Positions 17,465 to 24,533 of a stretch of DNA of 64,000 nt are shown in pieces. How positions within the stretch are numbered: the stretch's first letter is position 1; each line of letters starts with the position of its first letter. The position numbers and the translations under genes are program-made. A model generated the notes under the pieces. The model was not told the DNA's origin and did not search any database. It saw only the letters and a program-made list of their open reading frames with translations. This DNA is from Geomesophilobacter sediminis (GTDB lineage: Bacteria > Desulfobacterota > Desulfuromonadia > Geobacterales > Geobacteraceae), in assembly GCF_016458275.1 (NCBI RefSeq), contig NZ_JAEMHM010000008.1, forward strand, positions 220,820-284,819, read 5' to 3'.

Positions 17465-18736
17465 ATGCAAACATCATCGCTTCGAAATCTTGTTGTCGCT
17501 CTGATCTGTGCTTTCAGTCTGTTTACTGGCTGCAACGGCTCTTCCAGTTCCCCGACGTCAAGCGTTGTCCGATCTGCCCTGTCCCGCAACACGAGCCCAA
17601 GCGTTCCCGATGCTGACCTGGCTGCCGTAGTCTCGGGAAACAATCAATTTGCCCTCAACATCTTTCCGCTGATAGGTAACGATAACACCAACAGCTCTTT
17701 TTCCCCCTACAGCATTACCCAGGCCTTCGCGCTCCTCACCGCAGGGGCTCAAGGTAACACCCTCACCCAGATTGAACTGGCACTGTGCTTCACCCTTCCG
17801 CAAGAGCGGCTAAATCCTGCCTTCAACAAGCTCGATCTCCTCATCACCCAGGCAAACGACGGCTCTAATAACAGGCCCATAATCCATAATGCCAACGCGC
17901 TTTGGCTGCAGCAGGACTTCTCAATTCTCCCCACGTATTTGGATACGTTGGCAGTCAACTACGGTGCCGGAGTCCATACCGTCGACTTTGTGACGGCATG
18001 GGAACCGGCTCGCCTGGCGATCAACGCCTGGGTCGCCGAGCAAACCAACAACAAGATCCTGAACCTGATGCCTTCAGGCAGCGTGACTACGGACACCAAA
18101 CTGGTGCTCACCAATGCCGTTTGGCTGAAAGCAGCATGGGCTGCCCCCTTTGAGCCGTCAGCAACCAGCGCAGAGAGCTTTTTTAATCGGGACGGTTCGT
18201 CCGCGAGCGTACCCTTCATGCATCAGATCAGCGCCTTCCCCTATGCGGAGACAGCAGGATGCCGTGCCGTCGAGCTGCCGTACGTCGGAAATGACCTCGC
18301 GATGCTGGTGGTGCTTCCGAACCCCGGTTCGTTCGATGCGTTTCTGGGCACATTCTCACCAGCCGTCCTGGGGCAAATCACCACCGCGCTGACCTTGCAG
18401 GGAATCGAGCTCAATCTCCCTAAATTCAGGGCAGACGGGGACTTCGGTTTGAAGGAAACGTTGTCCGCCTTAGGCATATCCGACGCTTTCAGCCCCAATG
18501 CCGATTTTTCCCTGATCGACGGACGACATGACCTGTCGGTCGCGAGTGTTGAGCACAAGGCGTTCACGGTGATTGATGAGAACGGAACCGAAGCCGCAGC
18601 TGCTACCGGAATCGGAGCGGGTGGTGGGTACGTATCTACGTCGATCCCGTTGGCAATCGATCATCCTTTCCTTTACCTGATCCGGGATCGTACCACGGGG
18701 TTGATTCTGTTCATGGGGAAAGTCGTGAATTTTTAA
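17465..18736 (+). CDS. Serpin family lipoprotein (serpin 2)
   Basis: A 423-residue serpin with a lipoprotein signal (CAFSLFTGCNGS; Cys near residue 24). Core motifs are complete: NSSFSPYSITQAFALLTAGAQGNT, NALWLQQDF, INAWVAEQTNNKILNLMPSG, LVLTNAVWLKAAW, PYVGNDLAMLVVLPN, LNLPKFRADGDFGLKETLSALG, and HPFLYLIRDRTTGLILFMGKV. The hinge of the reactive loop is canonical (ENGTEAAAATG), so it should insert into sheet A and inhibit a protease by the suicide mechanism. By alignment to the hinge, the scissile bond falls in the Gly-Gly-Gly-Tyr-Val stretch, suggesting a broad or chymotrypsin/elastase-like target. ATG 17465 is chosen for GGGGGAG 4 bases upstream. The terminator copy at 18799 follows. Confidence 0.93.
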   Translation: MQTSSLRNLVVALICAFSLFTGCNGSSSSPTSSVVRSALSRNTSPSVPDADLAAVVSGNNQFALNIFPLIGNDNTNSSFSPYSITQAFALLTAGAQGNTLTQIELALCFTLPQERLNPAFNKLDLLITQANDGSNNRPIIHNANALWLQQDFSILPTYLDTLAVNYGAGVHTVDFVTAWEPARLAINAWVAEQTNNKILNLMPSGSVTTDTKLVLTNAVWLKAAWAAPFEPSATSAESFFNRDGSSASVPFMHQISAFPYAETAGCRAVELPYVGNDLAMLVVLPNPGSFDAFLGTFSPAVLGQITTALTLQGIELNLPKFRADGDFGLKETLSALGISDAFSPNADFSLIDGRHDLSVASVEHKAFTVIDENGTEAAAATGIGAGGGYVSTSIPLAIDHPFLYLIRDRTTGLILFMGKVVNF

Positions 18737-18769
18737 GCGACAGGACAAGTCACGCACAGAAACAGGGAC

Positions 18770-18837
18770 GGTTCATCCCTGGCGTTCCAGCCAATATAAA
18801 AGAGGACTTAGCAAACATGCTAAGTCCTCTTTTTTTT
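18770..18837 (+). repeat. Degenerate copy of the tRNA-Gln 3' end and terminator
   Basis: GGTTC-ATCCCTGGCG-TTCCAGCCA repeats the T arm, acceptor 3' strand and CCA of tRNA-Gln (13826-13850) with one deletion and two C-to-T changes. The same AATATAA spacer follows, and then the same 13-base terminator stem with a changed loop (18799-18832). The 5' part of the tRNA is absent. With the intact tRNA it brackets 13851-18769 like attachment-site repeats, and it also ends serpin 2 transcription. Confidence 0.8.
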
Positions 18838-18876
18838 GTCGGCGGATATTGGAATTGTGTCCAAAACTGAAGCCCG

Positions 18877-19019
18877 CCGCCGATAAACGTAGATGAACGC
18901 CGATGATCCTCGGTAAGGACCTAAAAGATGCAGGAATCAATTGGGATAGGTAGGGATATCATGGGATACACGTTCTTCAACTACACGGAATATCTGCGTA
19001 AATCTGCGTTTATCTGCGG
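18877..19019. repeat. MITE-like element, copy C
   Basis: The most diverged of the three island copies: CCGCCGATAAACGTAGATG ... AAATCTGCGTTTATCTGCGG, with interior GGAATCAATTGGGATAGGTA matching GGAATCAATCGGAATAGGTG of copies A and B. Another lone end (CCGCCGATGAACGCTGATG) lies near 19342. Confidence 0.7.
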
Positions 19020-19119
19020 ACGATAATTTTAAGCCAACGCCTTTCCGCAAAGAGAAAATTGCCCTTCGCGCAACGAAATCAACTTTTCCCGCACGAAAAC
19101 GTCACTTCGATTTCCGAAC

Positions 19120-19284
19120 TCGCATTTCGCAACGCGCAAAATGCACTTCGCGTCGCGAAGTTGCATTTTGCGTTCGGAAAAATGCATCTCGCGTTACGAA
19201 GTTGCATTTTGCGTTCGGAAAAATGCATTTCGCGACGCGAAGTAGCATTTTGCGAATGGAAAATGCGTTTTTCAGGCGGAGAGT
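19120..19284. repeat. 41-bp minisatellite, about four units
   Basis: Units begin at about 19120, 19161, 19202 and 19243. The consensus is TTGCATTTTGCGTTCGGAAA then AATGCATTTCGCGACGCGAAG. Each unit holds two small palindromes (TTCGCGnnGCGAA and AAAATGCATTT-like). All frames give only low-complexity peptides, so this is not coding. Confidence 0.8.
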
Positions 19285-19460
19285 GCATTTTCGCTGCAAA
19301 AGCTGTGGGAACGTCCTTCCCTGGTGGGATTATACAATCGTCCGCCGATGAACGCTGATGCACGCAGGTCTTCTTTTTCATGAAACCAGCCGCTTCCTGT
19401 AGCAATGGCATTCCTGGCTCTTAGCAACGGCGCGACCGAATGTCCGTTTACACCTTCCAA

Positions 19461-19585
19461 ATTATTTCTGCCTTCCTCGGTTAACAATATTGATAACCTA
19501 CAGAATTTAAACAGGTTTTGTCCCGATTTTAGATTGACATAAAACGTTCTCACAATGTATTAAGGCTCTGAAATCTTTGAAGGTG
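19461..19585 (+). promoter_or_regulatory. Second copy of the serpin-1 promoter module
   Basis: Nearly identical to 14952-15077: AACAATATTGATAACCTACAG, TTGACA (19534-19539), an 18-base spacer and TATTAA (19558-19563), then AAGGCTCTGAAATCTTTGAA. It implies a leader of about 145 bases for the lipoprotein at 19713. That leader contains GGTTCCGG...CCGAACCG, able to fold into a hairpin. Confidence 0.6.
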
Positions 19586-19712
19586 GCAGGAAACTTGGGG
19601 TTGCCAGACTGTAGGTCGGCACCCTGCAAAGCTTCAGGTTCCGGATAAAAAAGTCAACAGCCGAACCGTTATCAAACGGTGTAGGTCTGACGGCAGGGCC
19701 TTGGGAGGATTC

Positions 19713-20084
19713 ATGCACGGAATATTTCGAATCTCGATCTTAATGCTGGTCATTGCAATGCTTGCTGGCTGTGGAAGCGACAGCAGCTCTGCTGGCAATT
19801 CCACTCCCCAAACTAATCGGAACGATGGCGGTGGGGGATTTGAATCCCAGATGCAGAATCTTTACACACTACCAGCTGGCTCAACCGTGATCATGCTTGC
19901 CAATGATTCGGTAGAGGTACCCGCGGGAACAACAGTCACGTCGCCGGACGGGAGCAGCACGATCACCATCACCACCCGAAACGGTATTTTCTACACGGTC
20001 GTAGGAGCAACGGTCAGAGTTCCGACAGATGCTAACGGCCCAGCCCTTAATACGGTGACCACCACCCCCGCGCCAACCAATTGA
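19713..20084 (+). CDS. Small secreted lipoprotein of unknown function
   Basis: A 123-residue protein with a clear lipoprotein signal (ILMLVIAMLAGCGSDSSS). The mature part is Ser/Thr/Gly/Asn-rich and mostly beta-prone: LPAGSTVIMLANDSVEVPAG, then a short block VTSPDGSSTITITTRNG that may be a single beta-solenoid-like turn, and a Thr/Pro-rich tail (TTTPAPTN). No family is recognised. ATG 19713 follows GGGAGG by 4 bases. Its promoter region is a copy of that of serpin 1, so the two are probably induced together. Confidence 0.7.
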   Translation: MHGIFRISILMLVIAMLAGCGSDSSSAGNSTPQTNRNDGGGGFESQMQNLYTLPAGSTVIMLANDSVEVPAGTTVTSPDGSSTITITTRNGIFYTVVGATVRVPTDANGPALNTVTTTPAPTN

Positions 20085-20570
20085 TAGGTCTGTCATGGGG
20101 GGCTGAGCCTCCAGGTAATTCCCTTGTGGGGGCCGAAATCCCGTGGAGCAATTCTGACGAAGGTTAAGCAAAGGGCAGACACGTTTCTGAAATGTCCTAA
20201 TGTCGAACCTGACCCCACGGGGTGTCCCCATGCCGAGAGCCACCAAGGGGCTGGTTAATAACCACAAGACCTGAAACAAACATTTGGACCCGGCATGGTA
20301 CCGAGGGTTTTCTGGACCGCGAAATGCGGAAGGGGCCGTACATCTACCACCGTAACCGGCCTTGATCCTGATGGGTGACTGGGATGCAGCAAAGTTTGAC
20401 ATCGCAAAGAAAGAAATAACGGCAATAGTACTGACGGCGATAACTGAAAACAGAAGGGCTTGAAAAGTCTCTTTTCCAGCTTCAGGGGGCCTTTTTGCCT
20501 CTTGACGGACAGCCTTTAATGACTTTACCCCCTTGCCAGATGATGGCTGGATTGAAACAATAAGGACAAT
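20085..20570. other. Gene-free stretch
   Basis: No credible coding region. It holds scattered short inverted repeats (CCCCACGGGG at 20214-20223) and ends in AT-richer sequence leading into the small membrane protein gene. It is probably eroded mobile DNA, but nothing can be named. Confidence 0.4.
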
Positions 20571-20846
20571 ATGCGTGGTGACCTATTAATTCTTTTGTTT
20601 GGTTTTTTAACCTTTGTTTATATACGTGTGATGTTTCATTTTCGTAGTGACCTTTTTGATATAAACAATAATAAAAAAACATCCAAAATTATTTGGATTA
20701 GTGTTATTGTTATGTCAATACCAATATGGATTATACCTTCATTTGATATAATTTGGAAAATTAATATATCAATGCTATACCTTATTATGTTTTTTGGTAA
20801 TGTTTTGGTTGTTCGTGCAGTAAGAAAAACTATTCATAATAAGTAA
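20571..20846 (+). CDS. Small AT-rich membrane protein with FDINN motif (first of two)
   Basis: A 91-residue protein with three membrane segments (LLILLFGFLTFVYIRVMF, IIWISVIVMSIPIWIIPSF, ISMLYLIMFFGNVLVV). Between segments 1 and 2 lies DLFDINNNKKTSKI, which matches VFDINNFKKGRTI in the protein at 22494-22772; spacing to the preceding (V/A)MF is also the same. Base composition is far more AT-rich than the flanks, so it is probably imported. No ribosome site is strong; the start is ATG 20571. Function unknown. Confidence 0.6.
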   Translation: MRGDLLILLFGFLTFVYIRVMFHFRSDLFDINNNKKTSKIIWISVIVMSIPIWIIPSFDIIWKINISMLYLIMFFGNVLVVRAVRKTIHNK

Positions 20847-20874
20847 CATGAGGACTTGATTTTGCATTTAGCAT

Positions 20875-20970
20875 AGCTATGAACAACTGGCGGTGTCAGA
20901 TTATCTCGAACTGCACCATTCAACGGTGAATAGAGTCTTGACGAAGTTAGCTGAAAAACATCAAGGGTAA
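20875..20970 (+). pseudogene. Remnant of a transposase C-terminal helix-turn-helix
   Basis: Reads YEQLAVSDYLELHHSTVNRV then LTKLAEKHQG and stop at 20968-20970. The pattern 'L.(E/V)..YL.LH(Y/H)STV.R' is that of the C-terminal HTH of REP-associated tyrosine (Y1/HUH) transposases. A stop codon lies directly upstream in frame, so only this end survives. Confidence 0.5.
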
Positions 20971-21138
20971 AGACTTGATCCCTTGCCTCTCTTGCCTCTT
21001 CGGGTTGGTCCGTACCGTGCTTTTACTTAAAACAGCTTGGTAAATAGTGTCCATCCGGAAACGTCGTTTATGACGTACTGAGACAGGACGACAACCAGGA
21101 AAGCTTAGGAACTTCATACAAAATATAAGGAGAACAAA

Positions 21139-21876
21139 ATGAAATCGGTATTAATTACAGGAGCCAACAGAAACATAGGATTGGAAACAGCAAGACAACT
21201 TTCAAAAAAAGGGCTGCTTGTTTATTTGGGCAGTCGTAACATTGAAAAGGGGAACATTGTTTTAAAAGAATTAACAGAAGATGGATTTGATAACATTAAA
21301 GCTATTGAAATTGATGTCACTAAGCCAGATACCATTTTGTCCGCCAAGAATAGGATCGAAACAGAGCAGGGCAAATTGGACATTTTGATAAGTAATGCAG
21401 GCATACTCGGAGAAGTGCCTCAACATGCCATTGATACGCCTATCAAAGAGATTCAGAAAGTGTTTGATACCAATTTTTTTGGCGGGATTAGTGTTGCACA
21501 ATCCTTTTTAGAACTGCTTAAAAAGTCTAAAAGCCCACGTATTAGCATTATCACATCCGGTCTTGGATCTTTAACTTTACACAGCGATCCGAGTTGGAAA
21601 TATTATGATGTAAAACATGTGGGGTATATAACTTCAAAAGCAGCTTTGAATGCTTACACCATTGTTTTAGCCTATGAACTAAAAGGATTGAGTTTTAAAG
21701 TAAATGCAATTGACCCTGGTTTTACTGCAACAGATTTTAATAACCATATTGGGACAGGAACAATAGAAAGCGCAGCAGAGTTTATCATTAAACATACGCT
21801 AACTGATGATGATGGACCGACAGGTAAGTTTTTCAGTAACGACATAGAGGATGAAACCGAATTAAGTCCCTGGTAA
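21139..21876 (+). CDS. Short-chain dehydrogenase/reductase
   Basis: A 245-residue classical SDR. The cofactor motif TGANRNIG is at residues 7-14, the NAG motif (SNAG) at 85-88, the catalytic Ser in IITSGLGS (140-144), and YITSK gives the catalytic Tyr163 and Lys167. The PG motif (DPGFTATDF) follows. Gly-rich loop and Arg33 suggest NADP preference. The substrate is unknown. The gene is strikingly AT-rich with a Lys/Ile/Asn bias, unlike the flanks, and has a strong ribosome site (AAGGAGAA), so it is probably horizontally acquired. Transposase remnants lie on both sides. A very short reading frame follows it at 21891. Confidence 0.9.
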   Translation: MKSVLITGANRNIGLETARQLSKKGLLVYLGSRNIEKGNIVLKELTEDGFDNIKAIEIDVTKPDTILSAKNRIETEQGKLDILISNAGILGEVPQHAIDTPIKEIQKVFDTNFFGGISVAQSFLELLKKSKSPRISIITSGLGSLTLHSDPSWKYYDVKHVGYITSKAALNAYTIVLAYELKGLSFKVNAIDPGFTATDFNNHIGTGTIESAAEFIIKHTLTDDDGPTGKFFSNDIEDETELSPW

Positions 21877-21890
21877 AAGGAGCAAAAACA

Positions 21891-22060
21891 ATGGAACACA
21901 AAATTGGACCAATTGTAGTTAGAGTATTTAAATTTAATTTAGAACCAACGTGATGATGTTCTTTGACTCAAAGCTATCGAAAGCATTATCAAAAGACATA
22001 ATAATGTTCGATATGGACGACGAAATTTTTGCGGGATATGATGCTATCAATCAACTTTAA
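21891..22060 (+). pseudogene. Short AT-rich reading frames after the SDR gene, probably a truncated gene
   Basis: ATG 21891 has a good ribosome site (AAAGGAG) and encodes 20 residues (MEHKIGPIVVRVFKFNLEPT). Its stop overlaps ATG 21953, which opens a 35-residue frame (MMFFDSKLSKALSKDIIMF, ending GYDAINQL). Neither is recognised. They probably represent the start and another piece of a gene that followed the SDR in the donor and was cut by the rearrangement that left the transposase remnant at 22047. Confidence 0.35.
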
Positions 22061-22274
22061 AGATCTCCGCCACTCTGTGGGCGATTTGCTCCAGCTCAAT
22101 TTGGCTGTCTTTGTAGGCAGCCCTCCTTTCCATTTGTTCATTTGCTACTTTCAGGACGGCTTCAACGAAGTCGCTATCACCAAGAATACGCTCGTCGCTC
22201 TTTAAGAACGTGTTGCAGCGTCGGGCATCTTCCACAACATGCCAACCACCGGAGAGCTCCGGGAGTGTCTATGC
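22047..22274 (-). pseudogene. C-terminal fragment of a REP-associated (Y1/HUH) transposase
   Basis: The minus strand encodes LSGGWHVVEDARRCNTFLKS, DERILGDSDFVEAVLKVANE and a tail ending IAHRVAEIFKVD. The blocks GGW, DERILG(D/S)(G/S)DFVE and the closing '(I/V)...V...F' are the typical C-terminal third of REP-associated tyrosine transposases. The catalytic HUH domain and Tyr are absent, and a stop codon (TAG) precedes the fragment in frame. It is therefore a relic. Confidence 0.7.
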
Positions 22275-22493
22275 GGGCTTGACGGGGCATGTGCTTAAAA
22301 TTGCCATATCACCATGGGAAAGCAACACATAATTGCATGGGCGTCCCCCTAAATGTGCCTTCAGGGTTAGCTGCGGTAGGCACTCCCGCCCTTTCTGTCG
22401 GGACCTTCATAAGAACGATTGCTGGTACCACTGGTTTGATTTGGATTAATTAATCTTTATGTTGCGGATATTTTGGCAATCCAAGGCGGTAAT

Positions 22494-22772
22494 GTGGATC
22501 CTTTTACTGAAGCACTAATGATGCTGTTCTCTTTGGTACTTGCGTCAATTTATTTAGCAGTGATGTTTTTTGGGAAGCGTGAAGTTTTTGACATTAACAA
22601 CTTTAAAAAAGGAAGGACTATATATTATACTGGCACCGCTATTTTATTGGTTCCAGTATTGTTTTCAACCTTTCCAATAATTTATAAAGTTGGTTTTATT
22701 GTATTAGTCTTTGTATTTTTCAGACTTAATTTTAAGCTGGTTGCATCCGCTCGAAAAAAACTTGGAAAATAA
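22494..22772 (+). CDS. Small membrane protein with FDINN motif (second of two)
   Basis: A 92-residue protein from GTG 22494 (AAGGCGG 5 bases upstream); a TTG at 22473 would add 7 residues. It has membrane segments EALMMLFSLVLASIYLAVMF, YYTGTAILLVPVLFSTFPII and VGFIVLVFVFFRLNF, and a Lys-rich end (SARKKLGK). It shares the layout and the VFDINNFKKGRTI motif with the protein at 20571-20846. AT-rich. Function unknown. Confidence 0.6.
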   Translation: MDPFTEALMMLFSLVLASIYLAVMFFGKREVFDINNFKKGRTIYYTGTAILLVPVLFSTFPIIYKVGFIVLVFVFFRLNFKLVASARKKLGK

Positions 22773-22874
22773 GTTGCTTGTTCTATACGGTAATATTGGA
22801 GGCGCCCCGAGGGGACGTTGTTAAGATTTTAAGTTTCACGTCGTCTTACTACAAACCTTGGAAATTCTAAAAGG

Positions 22875-22910
22875 AACGGCCGACCAGTTATGCACTCTGG
22901 TCGGCCGTTT
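22875..22910. terminator. Strong hairpin terminator between convergent genes
   Basis: AACGGCCGACCAG (22875-22887) pairs with CTGGTCGGCCGTT (22897-22909) and is followed by TTTG on the plus strand. Upstream A residues also allow termination of the minus-strand oxidoreductase gene that ends at 22951. Confidence 0.75.
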
Positions 22911-22950
22911 GTCGTCTTGGCAGCTTCCGCCGCCTCCCGGAGAATGGACC

Positions 22951-23964
22951 CTAACCGGCAATCTCAATGCAAATCTTTCCGAAATGGGCTCCGGCCGCCT
23001 CGTATTGAAAGGCCTCGAACAGGTTTTTTAGCGGGAAGGTCTTGTCGATTGCCGGCTTTACGTCATTGGCGTCGAGGGCCCGGATCATCTCGATCTGCTG
23101 CTGGCGGCTTCCGACTTGGATGCCTTGAAGCCTCACTTGTCGTGCCAACAGCTCCACGGTCGGAATCGGTCCGGAGAAACCGGTCAGGACGCCGATGTAC
23201 TCGATGTGTCCCCCGATGCGGCTTGCCCTGATCGACTGCGGCAGCGTGTCGGGACCGCCCACTTCGATGACATGATCTACGCCGCGTCCGCGGGTCAGCT
23301 CTAATACCTGATCGGACCAATTCGGATAGGTCTTGTAGTTGATGGTATGATCGGCGCTCAAGGTGCGGGCGCGGGCCAGCTTTTCATCCGAGGAGGAAGT
23401 GACGATCGTAACTGCGCCCATCATTTTTGCGAATTGCAGCGCGAAGATCGACACACCGCCGGTGCCTAACGTCAGTACCGTCTCGCCGGCCTTCAATGGG
23501 CCATCACTGACGAGGGCACGCCACGCAGTGAGAGCGGCAGTTGGCAACGTTGCCGCTTCGGCATGGTTGTAGTTTTTCGGCGCGCGGGTGAACCAGTGCG
23601 CCGGCCGCACTACCTTCTCCTGTGCATAGCCATCCGAGCTGTCGCCAGGGACCTTTGCGACGGCGGAGGGTACCGGTTCTCCGTTTTGCCACTCGGGGAA
23701 AAAACAGGAAACGACGTGATCGCCGACGGCAAACTCGGTCACCCCTTTCCCGACGCTTTCGACGATGCCTGCACCATCGGACAACGGGATGAGTCCTTCC
23801 GCAGTGCGAATCTTGCCGAGGGCGACGAGGTAATCATGATAATTGAGGGAATTTGCCAATAGCCGCACCAGGATTTCGCCCTGCTGCGGCGGGCCCGGCT
23901 CTTGCGCCTCGACCATCGTCAGGCGTTCGAGCCCACCGGATCCTTTTAGTCGTATCGCTTTCAT
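22951..23964 (-). CDS. Zinc-independent MDR-family NAD(P)-dependent alcohol dehydrogenase / quinone oxidoreductase-like
   Basis: A 337-residue medium-chain dehydrogenase/reductase. An N-terminal GroES-like domain (SLNYHDYLVALGKI, LIPLSDGAGIVESVGKGVTEFAVGDHV) is followed by a Rossmann domain with LTLGTGGVSIFALQFAK (~170-186) and SSSDEKLARARTLSADHTINY. The catalytic-zinc Cys/His set of true alcohol dehydrogenases is absent (NYHD in place of C-x-D), and so is the four-Cys structural zinc loop. It therefore belongs with the quinone-oxidoreductase-like MDRs. The substrate cannot be told. It stands alone; its promoter would lie in the repeat-bearing gap 23965-24533. Confidence 0.88.
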   Translation of the reverse strand: MKAIRLKGSGGLERLTMVEAQEPGPPQQGEILVRLLANSLNYHDYLVALGKIRTAEGLIPLSDGAGIVESVGKGVTEFAVGDHVVSCFFPEWQNGEPVPSAVAKVPGDSSDGYAQEKVVRPAHWFTRAPKNYNHAEAATLPTAALTAWRALVSDGPLKAGETVLTLGTGGVSIFALQFAKMMGAVTIVTSSSDEKLARARTLSADHTINYKTYPNWSDQVLELTRGRGVDHVIEVGGPDTLPQSIRASRIGGHIEYIGVLTGFSGPIPTVELLARQVRLQGIQVGSRQQQIEMIRALDANDVKPAIDKTFPLKNLFEAFQYEAAGAHFGKICIEIAG

Positions 23965-24212
23965 AGGCGCCTCATCTTTGCAAATGGTTTGGGTGTCAGC
24001 TACGTCTGGATCGAAAAGAGTGTCCGATGTCTCAGTCCGGGTAGATTTGATCCAGTAGTTGAGACTTCTGGTTGAATTATGATCCTCTTCGAGGGGTGTT
24101 GTTAAGCGATTAATGTGCGGGCCTCGGCTGGCGATAACCTCGCATCAGGGGCGTGCTGTCGTCAGGGCGAGCTGGCACCGCAGGGTGGGAATGGGTTCTG
24201 TTGCGCCATTAA

Positions 24213-24252
24213 AAAGGCAAATCCCCCCATCCCCCCTTTGTCAAAGGGGGGT
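24213..24252. repeat. Poly-C/poly-G hairpin repeat
   Basis: AAGGCAAATCCCCCCATCC followed by CCCCTTTGTCAAAGGGGGG; the same unit, almost letter for letter, occurs at 60846-60894. Confidence 0.65.
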
Positions 24253-24284
24253 ATCAAGGACTGATCTGCGTTTGGCGGGTGGTT

Positions 24285-24317
24285 CTGTAACAAAATGGAC
24301 TGTCCATTTTGTTACAG
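24285..24317. promoter_or_regulatory. Perfect 33-base palindrome, candidate operator
   Basis: CTGTAACAAAATGGAC (24285-24300), a central T, then the exact reverse complement (24302-24317). A single arm with one change, CTGTAACAAAATGAAC, recurs at 24360-24375. It lies in the gap between the divergently transcribed MDR gene and the giant surface-protein gene. No T-run follows, so it looks more like a protein-binding site than a terminator. Confidence 0.5.
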
Positions 24318-24461
24318 TCTATCCAAAGTGACACTATTACAAAAGCTTACCGAAATCGGCTGTAACAAAATGAACAGTAAAATGAAGTTAATGATAACGC
24401 TGGCTTAGGTCCGGTGTGCTATTGTGTTGAAATGTATAGGGTTCTGAATTGCTCCTGGAAT

Positions 24462-24476
24462 GGGCACGAATATTGG
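24462..24476 (+). promoter_or_regulatory. Possible sigma-54-type promoter of the giant surface protein
   Basis: GGGCACGAATATTGG fits the -24/-12 consensus TGGCACG-N4-TTGC except at the first base and at the last C of the -12 element. It lies 58 bases before ATG 24534. The -12 mismatch makes this uncertain. Confidence 0.3.
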
Positions 24477-24533
24477 AATACCAATTGGTTTTTCCTGTCC
24501 AATGTTGTGATCTGATGCCGGGAGGGCAATTGC

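Noticed and set aside
19586..19712. Possible GEMM-type (cyclic-dinucleotide) riboswitch in the leader of the small lipoprotein gene
   Set aside because: CTGCAAAGCTTCAGG and CAGCCGAACC resemble part of the motif, but the GGnAAACC and GGGACGCAAAGC core with its tetraloop is not present in order; only a generic hairpin is supported. A covariance-model search would settle it.
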